21,480 nucleotides of DNA from a virus: positions 1-21,480 of the IMG/VR virus record IMGVR_UViG_3300017773_000178. One strand, written 5' to 3'. Each line of letters starts with the position of its first letter. The stretch's first letter is position 1. Below are positions 15,830 to 21,431 of this stretch, piece after piece. The translations under genes and the position numbers were made by a program. A model generated the notes under the pieces. That model did not search any database and was not told the DNA's origin. It saw nothing but the letters and a program-made list of their open reading frames with translations.

Positions 15830-17391
15830 TCAGCTTCCATCGGTTGTGGTTGTTCTTGCATCATCTGTGCTTGCGCGCCCGCCTGGATGATCTGTTGTTT
15901 TTCCATCTCAGATCGCACTAAATCAGAGGGCATTCCCGTCTTCTCTGCTGCCCATGTACCGAAGTCCTCGGTCTTATAGGCCATTTGCACTTGCTCTGGT
16001 CCAGAAGTGCTTAGTACAAACTGTACGGCCTGCTGAACAGATAACAGATCCTCTGCATCCTGTGCTCGTGCTAGTGGAGAAGTAAACTTAACTTTGACAT
16101 CACGCCCATCTAGCTCGATAGGAACGATCAAGCCGCGTCGAGTTAGTATGGCAACGACACGCTTGAGTACTGGTATGAGTACCTCGGTCTGAAGTCGCCC
16201 AAATGCCGACCCAATCCGCTTTGCAAGCTCTCGGGATTCAATAGCAACCTCAGTGGCGCTACGAATAGGACCAGCAGGATCACGCAGATCGTTGAACAAC
16301 GCCAGCTTAATAGCTGTTTGAAGCTCAACAATTTCAAATTGCGCCAGTGCAAGGTTCGATCCTGTGTCGAGACGTTGAATAGAAGGGTTGTTGCTGTTGT
16401 TTGACCCGACAGGAATTACAACGCCGGGAGCAATGACCATATTGTACGGGTTTGTCACACCGTCGTCAGTAGCTGTGTACATGCCTGCAAGGTCGATTGC
16501 GGCCTTCTGCAATACAAACTCTTTGGCTTTGTTCAGAGAGCGCACATCGGGCAGTGCTTGCATTGCTGGACCACGACCACGAACCTCACCGGCCACCTTC
16601 GTATAGCGACCAGTCACCCAAGGGCTAGACTCTCCGAAGTCTTCGGTCCATGAGAATCTCTCTTCATCCGCAACCCACAGACAACCATAATAACGCTTGG
16701 TCTTAGGATCAAAGACAACGCCTTCGCTGACCATAACCTCGCTGTTTGGGCTGTTCTCAATCATGTTCTGGATCTTCTGAGAAGGCTTGAAGCCCTGCCA
16801 CATACGCTCTAGCAACCGGACCTTTACCTCAAACTTGCGCCAGTGCGTCTCAACAGTGCCGTATGGGCCCTCCTCAAACGCGATGCCCTTCTGCGGGATG
16901 GTGCTGAAGCAGATCGGGTTGGTCTCGTCGTCTGTTTCCTCGATCTTCATGGTGGCAGTGCCTACCAATAGATCAAGTGCGGCCTCATAGAACTGCGTGT
17001 GGAAGTTGGATCGGTTGATGTAGTCGAATACCAACTCGCATTGCTGATCTAGGTTGCCTCGGATGTCCTCTTCGGACACGTCGAACTGGCCTGACTCAAC
17101 TAAACGGATGATCTCTTCTGTTGGCTGGAAGCTGGCCCAGCGTGACCAGATCGGAGCGATGTTTTCTTGTAGCTTGCTCGCACCCTGTTGGATGGATGTG
17201 AGAGCCGTCGAGTCGAAGATCTTGTCCATCTTCTTCTGGCCCCGGTCCTCTGTGTTGAACAGATTACGCTGAGGCAAGAAATACTCATAAACATCCTGCA
17301 ATTGGTCGTGCCACATTGACTGATTGCTGAACGCTTTGGCTTCTCGTTCCTTTAGGTCTTGGATCGAGCCAAGATGCGGGGGCAAGCTCAT
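15826..17391 (-). CDS. Portal protein (podoviral head-to-tail connector)
   Basis: 521 aa, near T7 gp8 in length (536). Conserved blocks of the podoviral head-tail connector family are visible: a helical N-terminus with QDVYEYFLPQRNLF (32-45), IFDSTALTSIQQGASKLQ (58-75), LLVGTATMKIEE (141-152) and the key RGRGPAMQALPDVRSLN (271-287). These are followed by the long helices of the clip/stem region and a Gln/Glu/Met-rich C-terminal tail (QAQMMQEQPQPMEAE). It should form the dodecamer at the DNA-entry vertex that docks terminase and later the gp11-like adaptor. AGGTGA precedes the ATG. Identification is secure. Confidence 0.93.
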   Translation of the reverse strand: MSLPPHLGSIQDLKEREAKAFSNQSMWHDQLQDVYEYFLPQRNLFNTEDRGQKKMDKIFDSTALTSIQQGASKLQENIAPIWSRWASFQPTEEIIRLVESGQFDVSEEDIRGNLDQQCELVFDYINRSNFHTQFYEAALDLLVGTATMKIEETDDETNPICFSTIPQKGIAFEEGPYGTVETHWRKFEVKVRLLERMWQGFKPSQKIQNMIENSPNSEVMVSEGVVFDPKTKRYYGCLWVADEERFSWTEDFGESSPWVTGRYTKVAGEVRGRGPAMQALPDVRSLNKAKEFVLQKAAIDLAGMYTATDDGVTNPYNMVIAPGVVIPVGSNNSNNPSIQRLDTGSNLALAQFEIVELQTAIKLALFNDLRDPAGPIRSATEVAIESRELAKRIGSAFGRLQTEVLIPVLKRVVAILTRRGLIVPIELDGRDVKVKFTSPLARAQDAEDLLSVQQAVQFVLSTSGPEQVQMAYKTEDFGTWAAEKTGMPSDLVRSEMEKQQIIQAGAQAQMMQEQPQPMEAE

Positions 17392-17399
17392 AGGATCAC

Positions 17400-17711
17400 C
17401 TATACAAGTTGTGATGGGGTGCCGTTATATGGCCCAGTGCGTGGAGAGCGGCCAATGCGTCGTGTAGCTGCTCCGCCAATTCCGCCCATGCCCAACATAG
17501 TGCGGGCTGGTGCGCCTCGTCCTGCGCCTCCTGCGGCCTCTGCACGGTTGCGAGGTACGCCGCCTAACAGTGACCTGGTTCCTAGTTTGCCGCGAGCTGC
17601 TGCACGGAATCGCTCTTCCTGCTCTTCAATCTCTTTATCGAGTGCAATAGTTTGACGACGCTCTACAGCGATTTGCTGTGCTGTGGGCTTAGGTGCCTTT
17701 GGTGATTTCAT
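17400..17711 (-). CDS. Small basic phage protein with helical N-terminus and disordered Gly/Arg tail
   Basis: 103 aa. The N-terminal half (KSPKAPKPTAQQIAVERRQT, then ALDKEIEEQEERFRAAARGKLG) reads as a proline-led helix. It is followed by TRSLLGG and a Gly/Ala/Arg-rich tail (GGAGRGAPARTMLGMGGIGG…) that should be disordered. I recall similar "KAPKPTAxQ…RSLLGG" proteins beside the terminase and portal genes of other phages, but know no established function. It begins 1 base after the previous stop and ends 8 bases before the portal ATG. Net positive charge would suit contact with DNA or with the acidic portal; this is inference only. Confidence 0.6.
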   Translation of the reverse strand: MKSPKAPKPTAQQIAVERRQTIALDKEIEEQEERFRAAARGKLGTRSLLGGVPRNRAEAAGGAGRGAPARTMLGMGGIGGAATRRIGRSPRTGPYNGTPSQLV

Positions 17712-17712
17712 A

Positions 17713-17931
17713 TCATCCCATCCTCAGTGAATCACGGGTTGTCTTCTTCCCGTTACGTGTGAAGTTCTCGCCGTCGTATCCAATGACATCCTCGGGCTTG
17801 CGCTTCTTACCATCCCGCACACCCAGCTCGCCAAGAAGACTTTTACCTCTACGCACTCGGTCGATCTTCCTAAACACTTTCCGGTGTGATTTGCCGATAC
17901 CTCTTACGCTTTGCCTGAGCTTACCCGACAC
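17713..17931 (-). CDS. 72-aa strongly basic hypothetical protein (GTG start)
   Basis: The open frame extends up to an ATG at 18018, but that would overlap the upstream hydrolase gene by about 98 bases and has no ribosome site. A GTG at 17931 has GGAG seven bases before it and gives a 10-base overlap typical of this operon, so it is chosen. The product (SGKLRQSVRGIGKSHRKVFR…) has many Lys/Arg, no membrane span and a VIGYDGENFTRNGKK segment near the end. I do not recognise the family. Charge suggests nucleic-acid or capsid-lumen contact, unproven. Confidence 0.55.
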   Translation of the reverse strand: MSGKLRQSVRGIGKSHRKVFRKIDRVRRGKSLLGELGVRDGKKRKPEDVIGYDGENFTRNGKKTTRDSLRMG

Positions 17932-18268
17932 TTTGTTTCTCCAAATACCGATACAGTTGATAAGGTGTCCATATGAACGGCTTATTAATTCCCAACACCT
18001 GCTTTGTATATCCAACACAAGTGTTCAACATAAATAGCCCACGCTTGGGCCTAGTAACTTTGGATTTTATCAGAATGTCGTTCTGGACTACATCCTTAAT
18101 ATTCTCGACGATCATCAGCTCTATGCCTTCCGTTGACTTGCCCAGTGCAAGCCACTCGCCATCATTTGGAATCACGACGTAACAATGCCTTATCTTAGGG
18201 TGTAGCATCCACGACCACCAGTGGCCCTCATCAATTGAAAACGCCACGTATGCGATATCAGAAGACAT
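17921..18268 (-). CDS. Permuted papain-like (NlpC/P60-superfamily-type) cysteine hydrolase
   Basis: 115 aa. An early H28-C29-Y-V-V-I-P strand and a later N82-T83-C84-V85-G86 at a helix start give the His-before-Cys order of circularly permuted NlpC/P60-like (LRAT/YiiX-type) domains. The C-terminal LGINKPFIWTPYQLYRYLE ("TPYQLYRxL") matches a pattern I know from small phage proteins encoded beside terminase genes. No signal peptide or membrane segment is visible. Its start overlaps the TerL stop by 11 bases. It could cleave peptide or amide bonds (prohead processing, or peptidoglycan amidase), or it could be catalytically inert and structural. Fold moderate, substrate unknown. Confidence 0.55.
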   Translation of the reverse strand: MSSDIAYVAFSIDEGHWWSWMLHPKIRHCYVVIPNDGEWLALGKSTEGIELMIVENIKDVVQNDILIKSKVTRPKRGLFMLNTCVGYTKQVLGINKPFIWTPYQLYRYLEKQSVG

Positions 18269-19721
18269 TGATCTTCATCTCTGCCCGGCGCACTTGCCTG
18301 CTTTGTGTATGCAGGTTGGTTAGTGCCTGTCTGCCTTCACCTTCTCCCTGCAATGCGTACTCCAATGCCTCGACCGGGTGACTGTATTCATTCTTGTCTG
18401 GCTCATCTGTGTACTTCTCGCCTGATACCTGTATCCGTCGGTAACAGAAGCCGCCTTGCAACCCTTTGCGGATCATCTTCGCCTTCGGGCTGATTAGGAA
18501 TCTAGGCTTGCCATCCATGCACAGCTCTTTCATGGGCATCTCTAGCGCGGCACGTCGTAGTGAAGGATCGTTCGACAATGTTGGAGTGCAAGGTATCCCG
18601 GCAGCTCGCATGATCTTGAATGGTGTATCGGCATTCGCTTGGTTCTTGTTATCGCCCGATGGATCACCCCAGCCCCGAAACCTGCATTGCGGATAGTTCG
18701 CATCAATGTATCGCTTGAGGCTAGGCGCAAAGTCCACCGCCCCCGAGTCAGTCATGCAGAATTCATCGAAACAAATCCAACGACCCAACGTGTCACGCTG
18801 TATGAAAGCGCAAGCGGGAGTGCGACCGAAATCGAAACCAAGTACAACAGGGGCATCAGTACTAGGAGTATAAGCGTCCCCAAGGCAGTGTATAGAATCA
18901 GTGTAAAGAGGATGCACCGGCTTACCACTGGAGACAAAGCCATATTCGTTAGCCAAGTTGACTTTGACCCAATCGTCGCTTTTGCCTTGTAGTCCTCTCC
19001 GGTAGTAATCCTCCGGTAAGTTGTGGAGGTTCTCGGCTTTCTCGTTGAGATACCAACCATCTCCCTCCCGATAGACACCGCCAGGCTGTCGATGAAACTT
19101 CCAACCTTCTGGACGATCTTCTTCAGCCAGTCGGTAATACCAGTGATCTTCGTCTGGAGCATTGGAGTCTCCAATCATTCCATAGTGAGTTGGCTTGATC
19201 CCTTCCTTCATCGAAGGGTAACGACCACAACGCAGGTCGAGCATGTCCACAACGCTCTTAGAATGCTCTTTGGCCTCGTTTAGCCACACCCATGTAGTCT
19301 GGATACCCCTAGCCTTCTTGACGTGATCAGGGCGATCAAAGGCTATGAAGATGACCTCGCTGCGCACAGTCGTACCATCCTCTAACTTGAACTGTATCCT
19401 ATGCGTGGGCGGCTCCTTGTTGCCTTGCTTGAACTCACCCAGCTCGCCATGAACTTCGAGCCAGTCTTTGATGGTGGTCGAGAATAATTCGCTGTAGGTA
19501 TTACGTGCGGCAATGATCCGACTGAGCCTTACACCGTAGTTGGGATGCGTCTCCCGCTTTACCGGCGCTTGCTCGCACATCAGCTCTAGAAGTTTAAGGA
19601 TTACTTGAACTGTCTTGCCGGAGCCTAGCGGCCCCATAATGAAGGAATTACGCTCCCGACAGTCCGCAAACTCTTCGAGAACTTTACCGGGTGGCTTGGT
19701 TACATACTCAATCTTCGCCAT
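18258..19721 (-). CDS. terL: Terminase large subunit
   Basis: 487 aa from the ATG at 19721 (MAKIEYV…); the frame stays open to a GTG at 19760, but that lies deeper inside terS. The ATPase domain has Walker A GPLGSGKT at 30-37 and a Walker B-like strand WVWLNEA at 144-150, where the usual DE is N148-E149. The coupling region GMIGDSNAPDEDHWYY is at 181-196. The nuclease domain shows GFDFGRTPA (D297) and WGDPSG (D353), RNase H-fold acidic positions of headful or concatemer-cutting terminases. It overlaps terS by 14 bases and the next gene by 11. It packages and cuts DNA at the portal. In T7 the terminase genes lie after the fibre; here they precede the portal. Confidence 0.93.
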   Translation of the reverse strand: MAKIEYVTKPPGKVLEEFADCRERNSFIMGPLGSGKTVQVILKLLELMCEQAPVKRETHPNYGVRLSRIIAARNTYSELFSTTIKDWLEVHGELGEFKQGNKEPPTHRIQFKLEDGTTVRSEVIFIAFDRPDHVKKARGIQTTWVWLNEAKEHSKSVVDMLDLRCGRYPSMKEGIKPTHYGMIGDSNAPDEDHWYYRLAEEDRPEGWKFHRQPGGVYREGDGWYLNEKAENLHNLPEDYYRRGLQGKSDDWVKVNLANEYGFVSSGKPVHPLYTDSIHCLGDAYTPSTDAPVVLGFDFGRTPACAFIQRDTLGRWICFDEFCMTDSGAVDFAPSLKRYIDANYPQCRFRGWGDPSGDNKNQANADTPFKIMRAAGIPCTPTLSNDPSLRRAALEMPMKELCMDGKPRFLISPKAKMIRKGLQGGFCYRRIQVSGEKYTDEPDKNEYSHPVEALEYALQGEGEGRQALTNLHTQSRQVRRAEMKINVF

Positions 19722-20001
19722 CGAATCGCTTACGCTGTACGGCAATGACCAGGTCACCACCGTCTGGGCCGGTTAGCTCTTGAGATTTGAGGTCTGGGAT
19801 GTACTTGGCCATCAGCTTTAGGTGTGCATTGAGTGCAACTTCTTTGCGCCGAATCATCAGAGAGTCAAACTCCAAATCAGAATCACTAAGTTCATTAATG
19901 ATTTCAATAACATGCTGTTCGTGACACTGCTGGGCTAACTGCTCCCTGAGAGCATCTTGCCTTAGCTTTCTGTTACGTTGGGCTGCACTGTTATTACTCA
20001 T
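19708..20001 (-). CDS. terS: Probable terminase small subunit
   Basis: 97 aa, similar in size to T7 gp18 (89 aa). It is helical and charged, and has a C-terminal LNAHLKLMAKYIPDLKSQELTGPDGGDLVI segment (about 57-86). The "KLxxKxxPDLKxxExxGPDGG" ending is one I know from small terminases. It directly precedes terL with a 14-base overlap. No canonical N-terminal helix-turn-helix is obvious; the separate 62-aa HTH gene nearby is an alternative source of DNA recognition. The start is in an ATGA overlap with the 51-aa gene. It should recognise the packaging site and regulate TerL. Call depends on position plus the C-terminal motif. Confidence 0.72.
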   Translation of the reverse strand: MSNNSAAQRNRKLRQDALREQLAQQCHEQHVIEIINELSDSDLEFDSLMIRRKEVALNAHLKLMAKYIPDLKSQELTGPDGGDLVIAVQRKRFDGED

Positions 20002-20153
20002 TTCTTTTTACCGAATATCCTATCCCATCCATCACTATACGCTTGTCTGGATTGAGCAGTTGAGTTGCGCGGCTTGCTGCCTTTACCGCCATTGTATTCA
20101 GGGAAGTGTCGATCCCTGGTTTGCTTGTCTAGCTTATGCCTATGGTCTGGCAT
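19998..20153 (-). CDS. 51-aa basic hypothetical protein upstream of terS
   Basis: A short frame, ATG at 20153 to TGA at 19998, that fills the space between the HTH gene (14-base overlap) and terS (ATGA overlap). GAGG lies 8 bases upstream of the ATG. The product starts MPDHRHKLDKQTRDRHFPEY and ends SRQAYSDGWDRIFGKKK; it is Lys/Arg/His-rich, without a membrane span. The spacing, ribosome site and overlaps make it a genuine gene. I recognise no family. A packaging accessory role is only a guess from position. Confidence 0.65.
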   Translation of the reverse strand: MPDHRHKLDKQTRDRHFPEYNGGKGSKPRNSTAQSRQAYSDGWDRIFGKKK

Positions 20154-20328
20154 CTTCTACCTCAGTTGGATAGGGGGACCAAAATGATTTCCCGTATCGA
20201 TCAATTGCTCTAATGTACTTGGCGATTATATATGGACTGACATCGAAGATAGTACCTAGGTTGTCTAGTAGTACACCATCGTAGTATAAGTCGCGCGCTT
20301 CTTTGACCTGCTCATACGATAGCTTCAT
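20140..20328 (-). CDS. 62-aa helix-turn-helix protein
   Basis: The protein reads as one compact HTH: SYEQVKEARDLYYDG (helix 1), LLDNLGTIFD (helix 2), VS turn, then PYIIAKYIRAIDRYG (recognition helix). This is the "xxGxxxxxLaxxFxVSxxxIxxxIR" pattern of resolvase/sigma-like and small-terminase HTHs. A short Pro/Trp-containing tail (SFWSPYPTEVEDARP) follows. The start overlaps the 23-aa peptide gene (ATGA). It could be a transcription regulator acting on the nearby divergent control region, or a DNA-recognition partner of the terminase. HTH call good, role undecided. Confidence 0.7.
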   Translation of the reverse strand: MKLSYEQVKEARDLYYDGVLLDNLGTIFDVSPYIIAKYIRAIDRYGKSFWSPYPTEVEDARP

Positions 20329-20396
20329 AAAATGTATGAGACATAAAGGACTAGCGCGATTAGGAATGGAATCACGCTCCAGAAAGAATCAGCCAT
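20325..20396 (-). CDS. 23-aa single-membrane-span micropeptide
   Basis: The frame runs from an ATG at 20396 to a TGA at 20325. A strong GGGGGAG ribosome site lies just upstream, and the stop sits in an ATGA overlap with the HTH gene, so translation is well supported. The peptide begins MADSFWSVIPFLIALVLY and ends VSYIL, so nearly all of it after the first seven residues is one hydrophobic helix. It is far shorter than usual holins. Possible roles are a membrane-acting lysis modulator, an inhibitor of a host membrane protein, or mainly a translational coupler for the next gene. No family recognised. Confidence 0.65.
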   Translation of the reverse strand: MADSFWSVIPFLIALVLYVSYIL

Positions 20397-20404
20397 ATCT
20401 CCCC

Positions 20405-20596
20405 CTATGCTGGATAATGTCTTGCCATGTGTAATGCGCGCGCGTTCTCGAGCTTATCTCTTGCACATAGATCCAGGTACTGACTTTGGCTAATACCCTT
20501 CAACCGACCAACCAGGGTACATACGACCTCTAGGTTCTCGATGTGCTGCTCTTTGTTACGTGCGCAAAACATGGCGCGTTTTACCGTCTCACACAT
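20405..20596 (-). CDS. 63-aa hypothetical protein, first gene of the leftward operon
   Basis: Begins MCETVKRAMFCARNKEQHIENL and is mostly helical, with three to four cysteines (C2, C11, one in VVCTLV and one in DLCARD). Those cysteines are not in a clear zinc-finger spacing. It starts about 30 bases downstream of an extended -10 box and ends 8 bases before the micropeptide ATG. The ribosome site is weak: a GGGATTAACCC dyad lies just before the ATG. A later ATG at codon 9 is an alternative start. Family unknown. Confidence 0.5.
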   Translation of the reverse strand: MCETVKRAMFCARNKEQHIENLEVVCTLVGRLKGISQSQYLDLCARDKLENARALHMARHYPA

Positions 20597-20627
20597 TGGG
20601 TTAATCCCAGTAGCTATGACGTGTCCT

Positions 20628-20636
20628 AGTATAACA
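20628..20636 (-). promoter_or_regulatory. Extended -10 promoter element for the leftward operon
   Basis: On the minus strand TGTTATACT fits the TGn-TATAAT extended -10 of bacterial sigma-70 promoters (five of six in the hexamer). No good -35 is present, which extended -10 promoters tolerate, and an AT-rich tract lies upstream. The start would be near 20621, giving a leader of about 25 bases before the ATG at 20596. The CGTGT/ACACG dyad straddling the box could be a repressor site. Confidence 0.5.
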
Positions 20637-20710
20637 CGATCAGTGATTTATAAACTATTTTAAATAAACATCACGAAAAGTGTTGAACTATAGATTTAGG
20701 TATGTAAGTA

Positions 20711-20740
20711 TTAGTCATCGGCTGGGGACACAGCCACTAA
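20711..20740 (+). ncRNA. Bulged stem-loop in the leader of the rightward operon
   Basis: TTAGT (20711-20715) pairs with ACTAA (20736-20740), and GGCTG (20720-20724) pairs with CAGCC (20731-20735). This leaves a four-base CATC bulge on the 5' side and a six-base GGGACA loop. It ends about 5 bases before the GGGAG ribosome site. It could protect the 5' end, be an RNase III-type processing site, or be a regulatory leader. Confidence 0.45.
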
Positions 20741-20755
20741 CCAAGGGAGATAGAC

Positions 20756-21022
20756 ATGGACACAGGTTACATTCTCAAATGCGTAGATGGAGAGGCAGAA
20801 GGTCAGTGCTTACCCATCCCTCAAGATCAAATGAAGTTGGTTTGCTCTTTCCTAAAAGCACAGCTTGCGTTTCAGATAGCAAGCGCAACCGATGCAATCA
20901 CTTACGAGCAAGATCAGCCAGTGATGGTTAACTATTGGAACGCGCAAGATGCGTTGCTTCAGTCTAATTTTTTTCCTAGCAAATGGTTTGCCCGAAGCTT
21001 TTGGGTTTTAAAGGAGATATAA
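20756..21022 (+). CDS. 88-aa hypothetical protein, first gene of the rightward operon
   Basis: Starts at an ATG with GGGAG nine bases upstream. The N-terminal half (MDTGYILKCVDGEAEGQCLPIP) looks beta-rich. The middle LVCSFLKAQLAFQIASATDAI is helical, and the C-terminus has NYWNAQDALLQSNFFPSKWF. No signal peptide, clear membrane span or recognised motif. It is the first of a set of short, closely spaced rightward genes, the usual style of phage early or host-takeover genes. Function unknown. Confidence 0.6.
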   Translation: MDTGYILKCVDGEAEGQCLPIPQDQMKLVCSFLKAQLAFQIASATDAITYEQDQPVMVNYWNAQDALLQSNFFPSKWFARSFWVLKEI

Positions 21023-21024
21023 AA

Positions 21025-21219
21025 ATGAGCTTAGACGACCGTATCGTGCAGTACAACGACATCCTCGACAGAATTGACGAGGCTCTTGCTGAGATTAATC
21101 GAGCTGATCGAGACTACGCTTTGACCGATATCCAAGGTCAATCTTACATTCAACTCAAGCAGATTTATGACACCATGTTGGGTGACCTCATGGACCTGGA
21201 AGAGAGAGCCTACGCATGA
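21025..21219 (+). CDS. 64-aa helical hypothetical protein, faintly gpW-like
   Basis: A very strong ribosome site (AAGGAG, nine bases before the ATG) lies just upstream. The gene begins 2 bases after the previous stop and ends in an ATGA overlap with the next gene. The acidic protein reads as two helices around a short turn: DDRIVQYNDILDRIDEALAEI, then YALTDIQGQSYIQLKQIYDTMLGDLMDLEER. The "…GQSYxxxxLxxxxDxxxDLxxLE" shape is reminiscent of small head-joining gpW-type proteins, but its place outside the structural operon argues against that. Function unknown. Confidence 0.6.
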   Translation: MSLDDRIVQYNDILDRIDEALAEINRADRDYALTDIQGQSYIQLKQIYDTMLGDLMDLEERAYA

Positions 21220-21431
21220 GACCAAAAACAATTGGCAAGGTAGTTCAATTCATGATCGGAGGCGATGTGGCTGATGAGTCTGTCGTCTTCGGTTCCCGCA
21301 TAGAACAGGATGACAACGTCGCGCACGTCGAGGTGTTAGTCCAGGCAGAAGGCGAGAGCTGGTGGATTCCCATGACTACTATCCAGCCTCAAGAGTGTGA
21401 CCTGCCAAGTTGCATCCGGTGGAAAGCGTGA
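21216..21431 (+). CDS. 71-aa hypothetical protein, beta-rich
   Basis: Starts in an ATGA overlap with the preceding gene. The product (MRPKTIGKVVQFMIGG…) has alternating hydrophobic strands (VVQFMI, SVVFGSRI, AHVEVLVQA, SWWIPMTTIQP) suggesting a small beta-barrel, and a C-terminal ECDLPSCIRW with two cysteines. It lacks any motif I recognise. It is tightly coupled to its neighbours, with the following frame opening at a GTG that overlaps its stop. Confidence 0.55.
   Translation: MRPKTIGKVVQFMIGGDVADESVVFGSRIEQDDNVAHVEVLVQAEGESWWIPMTTIQPQECDLPSCIRWKA

Larger units (their letters stand above)
20597..20755. other. Divergent intergenic control region
   Basis: This stretch separates the leftward operon from the rightward one. 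It holds an AT-rich core (about 20647-20668), an extended -10 element reading leftward, and short CAC/GTG-type dyads: CGTGT 20620-20624 with ACACG 20634-20638, and CACGAAAAGTG around 20672-20682. A stem-loop near the rightward gene lies at 20711-20740. Rightward promoter boxes are not clear: TTGAAC at 20683 has only a poor -10 partner. No T7-type conserved promoter is recognised with confidence. Confidence 0.55.

Noticed and set aside
17932-18018. Longer start (ATG at 18018) for the 72-aa basic protein
   Set aside because: It would overlap the hydrolase gene by about 98 bases and lacks a ribosome site; the GTG at 17931 has GGAG at proper spacing.
20687-20693. ACTATAG followed by ATTTAGGT, both pieces also found in SP6/T7-type promoters
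   Set aside because: The pieces are in the wrong order and the rest of the consensus is missing; in an AT-rich control region this is easily chance.
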